64,000 bases of DNA from Beijerinckiaceae bacterium (GTDB lineage Bacteria; Pseudomonadota; Alphaproteobacteria; Rhizobiales; Beijerinckiaceae). The position numbers and the translations under genes were made by a program. The notes beneath the pieces were generated by a model, which saw nothing but the letters and a program-made list of their open reading frames with translations, was not told the DNA's origin and searched no databases. Of the stretch, positions 19,525-29,137 are shown in pieces. Each line of letters starts with the position of its first letter. Position 1 is the first letter of the stretch. The DNA lies in contig SCSF01000133.1 in assembly GCA_004298435.1 (NCBI GenBank), positions 29,291 through 93,290 on the forward strand, in the 5' to 3' direction.

Positions 19525-20850
19525 ATGCCGCAAACATTTGATCTCATTATAAAAAATTCGACCGTCGTCAATCAGGATGGGATCGGCCGGCGGGACATCG
19601 CCGTCACAGCCGGAAAGATCGCAGCGATCGGTGATCTCGGCTCCGCCTCGGCAGGAGAGGTGCTGGATGCGACCGGCCTGCATGTTCTGCCCGGCGTGAT
19701 CGACAGCCAGGTTCATTTCCGCGAGCCCGGTTTTCCGCACAAGGAGGACCTCGAGTCAGGCTCCCGCGCCGCTGTGATGGGCGGTGTCACGGCTGTCTTC
19801 GAGATGCCGAACACAAATCCGTTGACGACGGGCGCGTCCGAGCTTGCCGACAAGGTCGCTCGCGGCCTGCATCGCATGCATTGCGACTTCGCTTTCTGGG
19901 TCGGTGGCACGCATGAGAACGCCAATGATGTTCCCGAGCTTGAGCGCCTGCCGGGTGCGGCGGGCATCAAGGTCTTCATGGGCTCTTCGACCGGCACGCT
20001 GCTTGTCGAGGACGATCCCGGCATTGCCGCCATTCTGGCCAAGACGCGCCGCCGCGCCGCGTTTCATTCGGAAGACGAATATCGGCTGAACGAGCGTAAG
20101 GCGGTACGCGTCGAAGGCGATCCGTCCTCGCATCCGATATGGCGCGACGAGGCGAGCGCGCTCATTTCAACGCAAAGGCTGTTGCGCATCGCACGCGAGA
20201 AGCACGCTGCGGTCCATGTGCTGCATGTTTCGACGGCGGAGGAGATCGAACTCCTTGCTGCGAACAAGGATCTCGCCAGCGTCGAGGCCACGCCGCAACA
20301 TCTGACATTCAGCGCCGACGATTATGCGCGGCTCGGCACCCGATTGCAGATGAATCCGCCAGTGCGCGCGGCGCGCCACCGCGAGCGCATCTGGCAGGCG
20401 CTCAATGAAGGCATCGTCGATGTGCTCGGTTCCGATCATGCGCCGCATACGCTGGAAGAAAAGGCGAAGCCTTATCCGCAAAGCCCGTCCGGCATGCCCG
20501 GCGTGCAGACGCTGCTTCCCATCATGCTCGATTATGTGAATGCAGGCCGTCTCTCGCTGCTGCGGCTTGTCGATCTGACGAGCGCCGGCCCGTTGAGGCT
20601 CTTCGGCATTGCCGGAAAGGGACGGATCGCTGTCGGTTATGACGCCGATCTCACCATCGTCGATCTGAAGAAAGTCGTGACGATGAGTGATGCGGACATG
20701 GCCTCGCGCGTCCGCTGGACGCCTTATGACGGCATGAAGATCACCGGCTGGCCGGTCGGCACCATCATCCGCGGCCAACGCGTCATGTGGGAGAACGAGC
20801 TGGTCGCCCCATCGCTTGGCGAGCCGGTGCGCTTCGTCCAGGGTTTGTGA
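19525..20850 (+). CDS. pyrC: Dihydroorotase
   Basis: GVIDSQVHFREPGFPHKEDLESGSRAAVMGGVTAVFEMPNTNP; DVLGSDHAPHTLEEK. Confidence 0.92.
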   Translation: MPQTFDLIIKNSTVVNQDGIGRRDIAVTAGKIAAIGDLGSASAGEVLDATGLHVLPGVIDSQVHFREPGFPHKEDLESGSRAAVMGGVTAVFEMPNTNPLTTGASELADKVARGLHRMHCDFAFWVGGTHENANDVPELERLPGAAGIKVFMGSSTGTLLVEDDPGIAAILAKTRRRAAFHSEDEYRLNERKAVRVEGDPSSHPIWRDEASALISTQRLLRIAREKHAAVHVLHVSTAEEIELLAANKDLASVEATPQHLTFSADDYARLGTRLQMNPPVRAARHRERIWQALNEGIVDVLGSDHAPHTLEEKAKPYPQSPSGMPGVQTLLPIMLDYVNAGRLSLLRLVDLTSAGPLRLFGIAGKGRIAVGYDADLTIVDLKKVVTMSDADMASRVRWTPYDGMKITGWPVGTIIRGQRVMWENELVAPSLGEPVRFVQGL

Positions 20851-20884
20851 GTCAGCTCTATTTACATTCATTTGATTTCGACAA

Positions 20885-21436
20885 GTGCCAAGGTGCGCCA
20901 AGGCGGAGTCCCTGGACCCGCAGCAGCCAGATTGCAGTGGGATTATCCGAGAGTATTCAGAGATACTAACCAAGCGTGCCGCTATGACATGTCTGAACCA
21001 ACGGCGAAGTAAGGAAGCCATAGGTGCTTTTGTCGATATAGTGAGCTTTGCCAATTCCGCTGGCGAGGATGATACGAAATTTAGGCTAAAGGTATTTTAT
21101 GTGCATTCTTTATTCGCAGATTTGTGGCTCTTGATGGGGACTTATCTCATAGGCGTTTGGGCCGCCGCAAGAGTACTGTTATTTTTATTGATTATATTAT
21201 CAGTTGCCGGGCTGATTGGTGGGCGTTCTAAAAGCTCACTCTTGATTCAAGCGGTGCCGATTTATGGTATAATCGTTTGTGAATCCTTAGTTTTTATTAT
21301 GTTTATCAGCAGTACTTACTTGGCGCTCCGAGAGGTTGGTATGGGAATTTTTCTGTTTCTGTCGGGTTTATTGATTTCCGGGGCAGTTTGGCGTATCGCC
21401 GCAAGTGTAAATCTAGTCAAACAATCGTCAATGTAG
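20885..21436 (+). CDS. Orphan membrane protein of unknown function in an AT-rich segment
   Basis: Several hydrophobic segments (VLLFLLIILSVAGLIGG, AVPIYGIIVCESLVFIMFISSTYLAL, GIFLFLSGLLISGAVW); lower GC than neighbours. Confidence 0.5.
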   Translation: MPRCAKAESLDPQQPDCSGIIREYSEILTKRAAMTCLNQRRSKEAIGAFVDIVSFANSAGEDDTKFRLKVFYVHSLFADLWLLMGTYLIGVWAAARVLLFLLIILSVAGLIGGRSKSSLLIQAVPIYGIIVCESLVFIMFISSTYLALREVGMGIFLFLSGLLISGAVWRIAASVNLVKQSSM

Positions 21437-21510
21437 AGCGATTTAAAATTGCTGTCGGTCTAACGCGTTTTCTTCAGGCGAACGGCAAACCACTTCGCCT
21501 GAAAACGCTG

Positions 21511-21996
21511 TCAGCTCGGCCCGTAGCGATGTGCGACATCATGCGCGATCTGGCGCGATTCGGTCAGGAAGCGGCCGATGATCGCCCGCGCGTTTGCCGT
21601 GCAGAGACGATAGGTGAGCGCATAGCCCTGAAAGCCCCGGTTGAAGGCGCCTGCAAGACGCTCTTTCCGTAAAGGCGTCTTGGCTTCCGCAGCGAGAAGC
21701 GCCGCCATTTTCGCGCGCCAGACATCGCCCTGATGATGGTCGCAGAGGTCTTGTAGATAGGCGAGCGCGCCGAGCATTTCCGAAAGCCGCAGCAACTGCG
21801 GCTCATAGGGCGGCGCTGCGGTATCGGGCGGCGGTTCGGCGGGCTTCGCGTCAGTTGCCGGCGGCTTGTCGGCTTTCGCAGCCGTCGCCGGGTGGTGCGC
21901 TGTTGCGGTTGCGGCAAAGACTGGCGCCGAACTCATGCAGGCAATCATAGCCGCGGCAAGCATCCGTATGAAGCGACGCGAGCCGGTGCTGTTCAT
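21511..21996 (-). CDS. TIGR02301-like small exported protein
   Basis: Signal peptide then RLSEMLGALAYLQDLCDHHQGDVWRAKMAALLAAEA...FNRGFQGYALTYRLCTANARAIIGRFLTES. Confidence 0.75.
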   Translation of the reverse strand: MNSTGSRRFIRMLAAAMIACMSSAPVFAATATAHHPATAAKADKPPATDAKPAEPPPDTAAPPYEPQLLRLSEMLGALAYLQDLCDHHQGDVWRAKMAALLAAEAKTPLRKERLAGAFNRGFQGYALTYRLCTANARAIIGRFLTESRQIAHDVAHRYGPS

Positions 21997-22451
21997 GCGA
22001 GGCTTTCCCGCGCGAATATTCTGCTGGCCGCCTCGACGACGGGGATGAGGCCCGGCGTTGTCGGCAGATGTTTGAGATCCTGCGGCGCGACCCACCTGAC
22101 CTCGCCGGCCTCCGGGCCTGGGCGAGGTTCGCCCGACAGCCATTCGCCGACGAAGGATGCGATCACGAAATGGCGTGAATATTTTGAATATTGCAACGCG
22201 CTGTCCCAGCTCACCGTCTCGACATGCTGATTGAAGGCGATGACGCGGGCGGTGACGCCGACTTCTTCATAGAGTTCGCGCAACGCCGCTTCCTCCAGCG
22301 TTTCGCCGGCTTCGAGATGACCGCCGGGAAGCGAATATATGCCGACAAAGGGCGGCTTCATGCGGGTTGCGACAAGCACGAGCCCTTTGCGGAAAACCGC
22401 GAGGCTGACGCCTATGGCTGGGCGGGAGGCAGGAGAGGGTTCAAGCATCAT
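21993..22451 (-). CDS. NUDIX hydrolase
   Basis: GGHLEAGETLEEAALRELYEEVGV NUDIX box. Confidence 0.93.
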   Translation of the reverse strand: MMLEPSPASRPAIGVSLAVFRKGLVLVATRMKPPFVGIYSLPGGHLEAGETLEEAALRELYEEVGVTARVIAFNQHVETVSWDSALQYSKYSRHFVIASFVGEWLSGEPRPGPEAGEVRWVAPQDLKHLPTTPGLIPVVEAASRIFARESLA

Positions 22452-22489
22452 GGCAGGATGCGATCGTAACGCAGAAAAGGTGAGCGCGC

Positions 22490-23182
22490 TTATGGAAACA
22501 GGCGCTCTTTGTGCCAGGCTTCGCCCGGCGAGGCGCGATGAAACCTGATCCGGTCGTGCAGGCGGAACGGCCCGTCGGACCAGAATTCGATCACCAGCGG
22601 GCGGATTCGATAGCCGATCCAATAGGACGGCCGGGGGACATCCGACAAGGCGTATTTCGCCGCATATTTGGCGACCGCCTTTTCCAGAGCAAAGCGGCTT
22701 TCGAGAGGGCGCGACTGGCGGCTGGCCCATGCGCCGATGCGGCTCTGCAAGGGGCGGCTGTGGAAATAGGCGTCCGCTGTTGCCGCATCCACCTCCTCGA
22801 CAGGACCGCGGATGCGGACCTGACGCCGCAGGGATTTCCAATGAAAAACCGCTGCGGCGCGCATATTCGCTGCGAGTTCTATGCCCTTGTCGCTTTCGTT
22901 GTTGCTATAGAAGACAAACCCATCGACATCCGCGTCTTTCAATAGGACCATGCGGACGTTTGGCAGGCCGTCGGCATCCACTGTCGCCAGCGCCATCGCG
23001 CTCGGGTCGTTTACCTCGCTTTTCTCAGCTTCGGCATACCAGGTGGAAAAAAGCGCGAAAGGCTCGTCAGCCTGGGTAAAGTCACGCGCGGTTAATTCAT
23101 TCAATTTAATATACCCCGATGGCGATAGGATGGAGGTGCCCGGTTGCCAGACGCGAAAGACAAGGTGAGCTCCGCAGTTCAC
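22490..23182 (-). CDS. pdxH: Pyridoxamine 5'-phosphate oxidase
   Basis: [81 protein letters not shown]. Confidence 0.95.
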   Translation of the reverse strand: MNCGAHLVFRVWQPGTSILSPSGYIKLNELTARDFTQADEPFALFSTWYAEAEKSEVNDPSAMALATVDADGLPNVRMVLLKDADVDGFVFYSNNESDKGIELAANMRAAAVFHWKSLRRQVRIRGPVEEVDAATADAYFHSRPLQSRIGAWASRQSRPLESRFALEKAVAKYAAKYALSDVPRPSYWIGYRIRPLVIEFWSDGPFRLHDRIRFHRASPGEAWHKERLFP

Positions 23183-23641
23183 TCCTATATAGGGATTGGC
23201 GGCTTGTGGCGAAATCCGTCATGTGGGGGGCTCAAGCGCGCGCCGCTGCTCCTCTGCCTCGCGCTGCTTGGCGGCTGCTCGGTATCCATGCCTATGGCGT
23301 CGCTCATGCCGGCCCATCACGATGATGAAACCGGCTCCATCCCGAATTTCCAACTGGCTGGCTGGCTCGATGATGCGGACTGGCAGCGCGCCAAGCCCGC
23401 TTTCGACAAGGCGCTTGCGGAAACGAACGTTTCGGCGGTGAGTTGGGCCAACCCCGACTCCGGCGCAAAAGGAAACTTCAAGGCTGTCGGCCAGGCTTTC
23501 GCGGGGACCGCCGGCATGTGCCGGGGCTTCCATGCCACCCTTGTCGAGCCTGCGGCCAACAAGGCGCTTGAAGGGACCGCCTGCTCCGACAAGACTGGCA
23601 ACTGGCAGGTCACGGACGTCAAGCCGGTCAGGCAGGGCTGA
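23144..23641 (+). CDS. Surface-antigen-like lipoprotein (RT0821/Lpp0805-like)
   Basis: Signal/lipobox-like [16 protein letters not shown]; short C-terminal domain [38 protein letters not shown]. Confidence 0.6.
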   Translation: MPDAKDKVSSAVHSYIGIGGLWRNPSCGGLKRAPLLLCLALLGGCSVSMPMASLMPAHHDDETGSIPNFQLAGWLDDADWQRAKPAFDKALAETNVSAVSWANPDSGAKGNFKAVGQAFAGTAGMCRGFHATLVEPAANKALEGTACSDKTGNWQVTDVKPVRQG

Positions 23642-23684
23642 AATTCCTGCGGGAGCTTCGCCGTTGACTCCGCTTGGCCGGATC

Positions 23685-23865
23685 ATTAGCACTGGGTGGG
23701 ACGGTTCCCTTCGGGGATCAATAGGGAACATGGTGAGGCTTCGGCCGATGCCATGGCTGCCCCCGCAACTGTAAGCGGCGAGCCGCGCGCCATTAACGCC
23801 ACTGGGCAACCGGGAAGGCGGCGCAAGGCAGAGACCCGTGAGCCAGGAGACCTGCCGTCAGCCGT
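23685..23865 (+). ncRNA. Cobalamin (B12) riboswitch
   Basis: acggttccc...atagggaacatggtgaggc, gctgcccccgcaactgtaagcgg (B12 box), gccactgggcaaccgggaaggcg, gacccgtgagccaggagacctgcc. Confidence 0.95.
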
Positions 23866-23968
23866 GGTCACACGCGAACACATTGAGCGGGGTGCATCAA
23901 TGGGGACGGATGCTTAGGCTGAAAAATTAGTCTGAGCCTTCTGCTTTGGTTCGCAGTGACGTGTCACG

Positions 23969-25954
23969 TTGCTGCGAGGCCTTATGGTTTCCCGTTCTTT
24001 TCGTCGTTTGCCGCGCCTCTCCGCGCGAGCCATTTGCTTGTCTTCCGCTTTTGTCCTGACCACTTCAGCGCGTTTGCATGCGCAGGAGGCTGCGCCGGAT
24101 GCGATCAATCTCGACCCTGTGGTGGTCAGCGCCACCCGGCTGCCGACGCCGGAAAGCGAGATCGCAAGCAGCATCACCGTCATCACCAGCACGGATATGG
24201 AGGCGAAGCAGGAGCGTACTTTGCCGGATGCTCTCGCGGATGTGCCAGGCCTCAATGTCGTCCAGGCCGGCGGTCCCGGCGGCCAGACCTACGTCTACAT
24301 GCGAGGCACGGATCCCAATGATACCAAGGTCTTGATCGACGGCATCGATGCCAGCGATCCGAGTTCGGCCGACGGCTCGTTCGATTTCTCCAGTATATTG
24401 ACCTCCGGCATCGAGAGGATCGAAGTGCTGCGCGGGCCGCAAAGCGGCCTTTATGGATCTGACGCCGTCGGTGGCGTCATCAATATCATCACCAAAAGCG
24501 GCTCCGGGCCGGCGCAATTCCACGGTTCGGCTGAAGGAGGCTCCTTCGGCACCTTCAACCAGACCGCCGGCGTCAGCGGCTCTGCCTCCTGGCTCAGCTA
24601 TGCGTTCGACATGGCGCATTTCCATTCGAGCGACACGCCGGTGACTCCTTTTGGGTTGGTGCCTCCGGGACGCCCTGTCAATAGCGATTCATATGACAAT
24701 CGGACATTCTCGCTGAAACTCGGCGCGAAAATCGCGGACAATTTCGATCTCGGCTTCGTCTCGCGCTACCTCGAATCGAATCTCGCTTCGACGAGCGACG
24801 ATTATCTCGGGCCGGAAGCGACCCCGAGCCACAGCGATAATCAGGAACTGTTCACGCGCGCGACCGCACACACGGTGCTTTTCAATGGCCGTTTCGATCA
24901 GACGCTGGGGCTTGGTTATACGAAGTACAATCGTTCGTTTCTTGATCCGAACGCGGCGCCGGCCATTCCTGACTTTTATAACGGCGAAAGGGTCAAACTC
25001 GACTGGCAGGGCAACATCAAGCTTCTGCCCGGCGAAATCCTGACGATCGGCGCAGAGCATCAACGCGACCAGATCGACAACAGCTCACCAATCCTCGCCG
25101 GCGTGACCAACGAGGCGGGTTTCGCCCAGCTTCAATCCAGTTTTGGCAAAAGGGTCTTCAATACCGTCAGCGTGCGCTATGACGACAACAGCCAGTTCGG
25201 CAGCGCCGTGACCTATCGCGTGGCTCCGGCTCTTCTCATTCCGGAGACGGGAACGAAGCTCAAGGCCAGTCTCGGCACAGGGTTCAAGGCGCCCAGCCTC
25301 GATGAGCTTTACAACAGTTATCCGCAGTACGGCTTCTTCGCCAATCCTGCGCTCCAGCCGGAGAAAAGCCTTGGCTACGATGCCGGATTCGAACAGGGCC
25401 TTTTCAAAGAGAAGCTGCGTTTTGGCGTCACCTATTTTCACAATGATCTCAGAAATCTGATTGAGATCAACGATAGCTATACGTCTTATGTGAACGTGGG
25501 GCGGGCGACGACGCAAGGCATTGAGAGCTTTATCGCGCTCCACCCCTGGACGCGACTGACGCTGCGCGCAGATTATACCTACACCGCCGTATATAACGAT
25601 ATTACGCAGACCGAGCTTCTGCGCCGGCCGAGACACAAGGCGAGCATTTCCGGCACCTGGCGCGTAACCAACGCCGCTCAGTTCAGCGCGACAGTCATCT
25701 ATGTCGGTTCATGGCTCGACAGCAACCGCGACGGCAGCACAACCAATATTCCCGCGCCTGCCTATGTGCTCGTGAACCTTGCAGCCTCCTATGATTTGGG
25801 CCAGGGCGTTACCGCGTTCGCGCGCGTCAACAACGCGCTTAATGTGCATTATCAGGATCCGCTCGGTTTCCAGCGGCCGGGGCTTGGTGTGTTTGGCGGC
25901 TTGAGGGTCGCCTTCGGCGGCCCGAGTGCTGCGGCGAAAACACATGGAGAGTGA
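23969..25954 (+). CDS. TonB-dependent outer membrane receptor (BtuB-like)
   Basis: PVVVSATRLPTPESEIASSITVIT TonB/plug region, LRGPQSGLYGSDAVGGVINIITK plug motif; directly after a B12 riboswitch. Confidence 0.92.
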   Translation: MLRGLMVSRSFRRLPRLSARAICLSSAFVLTTSARLHAQEAAPDAINLDPVVVSATRLPTPESEIASSITVITSTDMEAKQERTLPDALADVPGLNVVQAGGPGGQTYVYMRGTDPNDTKVLIDGIDASDPSSADGSFDFSSILTSGIERIEVLRGPQSGLYGSDAVGGVINIITKSGSGPAQFHGSAEGGSFGTFNQTAGVSGSASWLSYAFDMAHFHSSDTPVTPFGLVPPGRPVNSDSYDNRTFSLKLGAKIADNFDLGFVSRYLESNLASTSDDYLGPEATPSHSDNQELFTRATAHTVLFNGRFDQTLGLGYTKYNRSFLDPNAAPAIPDFYNGERVKLDWQGNIKLLPGEILTIGAEHQRDQIDNSSPILAGVTNEAGFAQLQSSFGKRVFNTVSVRYDDNSQFGSAVTYRVAPALLIPETGTKLKASLGTGFKAPSLDELYNSYPQYGFFANPALQPEKSLGYDAGFEQGLFKEKLRFGVTYFHNDLRNLIEINDSYTSYVNVGRATTQGIESFIALHPWTRLTLRADYTYTAVYNDITQTELLRRPRHKASISGTWRVTNAAQFSATVIYVGSWLDSNRDGSTTNIPAPAYVLVNLAASYDLGQGVTAFARVNNALNVHYQDPLGFQRPGLGVFGGLRVAFGGPSAAAKTHGE

Positions 25955-25957
25955 CGC

Positions 25958-26551
25958 ATGAATGTCGAAACGCGCACAACGCATGCGTCGGAACGCATCA
26001 TCGACGCCGATGGCGCTCAGATCGACGTCTTTGAGCTTCCAACGGATTCCATGAGCCTCGAAAGCTTGCTCAGCGATCTCTTCGAAAACCATTGGCGGGA
26101 AATTGTTTTCGGTCCGATCATCCAGGGCGCGGTGTTTGAGTGGCGGGCTCAGCAGGCGCCTACGCGCATTGGAATGTTCGATGGCTATTTGACCGTCGCT
26201 TTCGGGGTTCCGCATTTTCATTTGTGCATCGGTGAGCACAAGGGCATGCCGAGCCATCCTGTCGCATCGGCCCTCGCGCATCACCGCCGCACCTCGCGCG
26301 CCGAGCTCTTTCGCCGCGTGTGCAAGGCGGGGACGCCAGTCTCTTGGGGGCTTCGTCTTTTTAACGGCAGGGGAGAGCAGCAGATCACCATTCTGCTGCC
26401 CAATCCGTTTTTGAATCCCGACACGGACAAAATTCTGAAAGCGCCGGATTGGTCCAGGCTGGAACTCTGGGACCAACTCCGGGCGCGCTGGTTCGGGCTC
26501 GATGCGCCGGATCCTTTTGACAGATCTGGCAAAGGGTTTCGCCACGAGTGA
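25958..26551 (+). CDS. Conserved hypothetical protein in cobalamin-controlled operon
   Basis: Starts 3 bp after the receptor stop; soluble protein with FHLCIGEHKG and RVCKAGTPVSWGLRLFNGRGEQQITILLPNP. Confidence 0.75.
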   Translation: MNVETRTTHASERIIDADGAQIDVFELPTDSMSLESLLSDLFENHWREIVFGPIIQGAVFEWRAQQAPTRIGMFDGYLTVAFGVPHFHLCIGEHKGMPSHPVASALAHHRRTSRAELFRRVCKAGTPVSWGLRLFNGRGEQQITILLPNPFLNPDTDKILKAPDWSRLELWDQLRARWFGLDAPDPFDRSGKGFRHE

Positions 26552-26584
26552 AACAAGGCTATCAATCTTGAGAAGGAGAAGACA

Positions 26585-27154
26585 ATGCGAGGGTATTCAT
26601 CTGAAATGCGTGTTCCCGGGGCTTCTTTGTTGTGGGGATTGGCGCTCGTTGCTGTGAGCGTCGCTTTCAGCCTCGGTCTGGCTTGCGCTGTGCCGCTCGC
26701 CGCTTTTGCCGCTATAGCAGTGCTGACCGGAAATCGAGCCGAAGCTCTGTTTCTGATCGCCGCTGTTTTCCTGACCAATCAATGTATTGGTTTCGGCCTG
26801 CTCCATTATCCCTTGACCGTCGACACATTCGCATGGGGCGGCGTGCTGGGCCTTGTTTCCGTCGCCGCGGTTTTTGGCGCTGAATGGGCTCGCGACCGGC
26901 TGAGCGGCATGGGGCGTGTTCTGTCGGCTTGCACGGTGTTTTTGGCAGCTTTCGCGCTTTACGAGGGACTGCTTTTCCTGGTCACTGCAATTTCGGGCAG
27001 CGGCTTCGAGGCTTACACTGCGCCGGTCGTGGCGCGGGTCTTCTTCATCAATGTTGCGGCATTTGCCGGGCTTCTCGTCTTGCACCGCCTCGCGATTGCG
27101 GTTGGTCTTGCCAGCCCGCCAACGCCGAGGTTGATGGCTCAAGGGTCCGTCTGA
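26585..27154 (+). CDS. Small polytopic membrane protein, candidate cobalamin/cobamide transporter (BtuM-like)
   Basis: About five to six hydrophobic helices; loop Cys in FLTNQCIGFGLLHYP; third gene of riboswitch operon with aagaaggagaag RBS. Confidence 0.6.
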   Translation: MRGYSSEMRVPGASLLWGLALVAVSVAFSLGLACAVPLAAFAAIAVLTGNRAEALFLIAAVFLTNQCIGFGLLHYPLTVDTFAWGGVLGLVSVAAVFGAEWARDRLSGMGRVLSACTVFLAAFALYEGLLFLVTAISGSGFEAYTAPVVARVFFINVAAFAGLLVLHRLAIAVGLASPPTPRLMAQGSV

Positions 27155-27272
27155 CACGGTCAGGCTTGCGGTCGGCTCCGGCGCACCCCAAATTGCCAGA
27201 TGAGACATTGCGCCCGCGCCACCAGATCCAGGACAGGATCGAAGACGGGCGGGCGCCGGAGTGGGCTCCAAT

Positions 27273-28244
27273 ATGCGCGATCCATATACGGTACTGGGTG
27301 TTGGGAAATCGGCCGATGCGGCTGAAATCAAAAAAACGTTTCGCAAACTCGCGAAGAAATACCATCCCGACCAGAGCAAGGATCCGAAGGCGAAGGAACG
27401 CTTCGCCGAGGTGAGCGCCGCCTATGAAATTCTGGGCGACGAAAAGAAACGCGGGGCTTTTGACCGTGGCGAAATCGATGCCGAAGGCAAGCCGCGCGGC
27501 TTTGAAGGCTTTGGCGCGGGAGGTCCGGGAGGTCCCTGGGCGTCAAGCCGGCGCAGCCAGCCGGGCGGCTTCGAACATTACGAATTCAGTCAGGGTCACG
27601 GTCCTGGCGGAGCAGGTTTCGACGCCAGCGACTTTTTCAGCGAGATTTTCGGCAATCGCCGTGGCGGCGCCAGACAGGCGGGAGGAACTCAAAGCAGCCG
27701 GTCCTTGCCGCGTGGCGAAGATGTCGCGGCGCATGTCACCGTCACTTTGTCCGAGGCGGTGCATGGCACGAAGATTCGGGTCTCATTGCCGACCGGACGC
27801 ACGCTTGAAATCTCTGTGCCGGCCGGAATCGAGGACGGCAAGCAGATCCGGCTCAAGGGGCAGGGCCATCCCAGCCCCTTCGGCGGCGAGCAGGGCGATG
27901 CGCTGGTAACGGTCAAGATCGCCAAGCATGCCTATCTGAGAGTCGATGGACGCGATCTGCGCCTCGATCTGCCCTTGACGCTTTATGAGGCCGTGCTGGG
28001 CGGCAAGATCAACGTCCCGACGCTCGACGGCATGGTGGAACTCAATATTCCCGCGGGTTCGAACGGCGGCAGGACCCTGCGGCTGCGCGGCAAGGGCCTG
28101 CCGAATCCGCAGGGTGGCACGCATGGCGATCTGCTCGTCACATTGCGAATCATGCTGCCGGATGCGCCTGATGCCGATCTCATCAGCCTGATGCGGCAAT
28201 GGCAGACGGAAAAGCCTTACGATCCGCGCCGCGACGTCAGGTGA
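27273..28244 (+). CDS. DnaJ/CbpA-type co-chaperone without zinc-finger domain
   Basis: MRDPYTVLGVGKSADAAEIKKTFRKLAKKYHPDQSKDPKAKERFAEVSAAYEILGDEKKR (HPD) plus DnaJ C-terminal domain. Confidence 0.93.
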   Translation: MRDPYTVLGVGKSADAAEIKKTFRKLAKKYHPDQSKDPKAKERFAEVSAAYEILGDEKKRGAFDRGEIDAEGKPRGFEGFGAGGPGGPWASSRRSQPGGFEHYEFSQGHGPGGAGFDASDFFSEIFGNRRGGARQAGGTQSSRSLPRGEDVAAHVTVTLSEAVHGTKIRVSLPTGRTLEISVPAGIEDGKQIRLKGQGHPSPFGGEQGDALVTVKIAKHAYLRVDGRDLRLDLPLTLYEAVLGGKINVPTLDGMVELNIPAGSNGGRTLRLRGKGLPNPQGGTHGDLLVTLRIMLPDAPDADLISLMRQWQTEKPYDPRRDVR

Positions 28245-28425
28245 AACGCAGAGCGTTTTCAAGCGAAGTGGATGCCGGTTCTGAATATTCAACAGCTTAT
28301 ATCGAATAAAAATTCCGGCTATGTCTGAAACCATGTCCAAGCAAAGCTTGGAAATCAGCACTTTTCGGCGAAATCGAGCCAAGGCGCACTTCTTGGGTTG
28401 AAATCGGGCGAGCGCAGGCTTATTA

Positions 28426-28444
28426 GTATCAACATTGTTGATAC
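28426..28444. promoter_or_regulatory. Perfect palindrome upstream of mazE, putative operator
   Basis: gtatcaaca-t-tgttgatac, immediately before ggagg RBS. Confidence 0.65.
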
Positions 28445-28453
28445 GGAGGTTCC

Positions 28454-28696
28454 ATGCGCGTCACGGTCAAGAAATGGGGCAACAGTGCCTCCGTCCGTAT
28501 CCCGTCCCCCATTATGGAAGCGGCGCACGTCCGGTTGGATCAGCAGGTGGACGTGCGAGAGGAACGAGGCCGTATCGTCATCGAGCCGGTGCGCGTGCCA
28601 GCCTTCGATCTTGCAAGCCTGGTGGCCGGAATTACGGATGAGAACCGCCACGGTGAAATCGACTTCGGCGGCCCCGTCGGCAGAGAGGTTCTCTAG
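28454..28696 (+). CDS. mazE: MazE-like (AbrB/SpoVT fold) antitoxin
   Basis: MRVTVKKWGNSASVRIPSPIMEAAHVRLDQQVDVREERGRIVIEPV. Confidence 0.93.
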   Translation: MRVTVKKWGNSASVRIPSPIMEAAHVRLDQQVDVREERGRIVIEPVRVPAFDLASLVAGITDENRHGEIDFGGPVGREVL

Positions 28697-29028
28697 TGGC
28701 GGCCGTCTATGTGCCGGATACCGGCGACATAGTTTGGATCAACTTCGACCCCCAAGCGGGCCATGAGCAAGCCAAACACCGGCCCGCCGTGGTCCTCAGC
28801 CCCGCCAGCTACAATGATCGGGCCGGGCTGCTTCTCTGCTGTCCCACCACCACGAAGATCAAAGGCTACCCCTTCGAGGTCGAGCTGTCCGGCCATCCCG
28901 CCAGCGTGGCCTTGGCCGATCAGGTCAAGAGCTTCGATTGGCGGGCACGCAAGGCGCAAAAGAAGGGAAAAATAACTGCTGGCGAACTTGCGGAAATTCG
29001 CGCCAAGGTACATGCACTCATTGGGTAG
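28696..29028 (+). CDS. mazF: MazF/PemK-family endoribonuclease toxin (GTG start, 1-nt overlap with mazE)
   Basis: PDTGDIVWINFDPQAGHEQAKHRPAVVLSPASYN...VALADQVKSFDWRAR. Confidence 0.95.
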   Translation: MAAVYVPDTGDIVWINFDPQAGHEQAKHRPAVVLSPASYNDRAGLLLCCPTTTKIKGYPFEVELSGHPASVALADQVKSFDWRARKAQKKGKITAGELAEIRAKVHALIG

Positions 29029-29137
29029 AACATTCTCGCGCATGAGGATGAAATGACGGATATGGTTTGCGTGAAGAAAACGCGTCAAAACAAATAAGTA
29101 GAGCCCCGGTTCTGATTCCGTCAGAACCGAAACGGCT

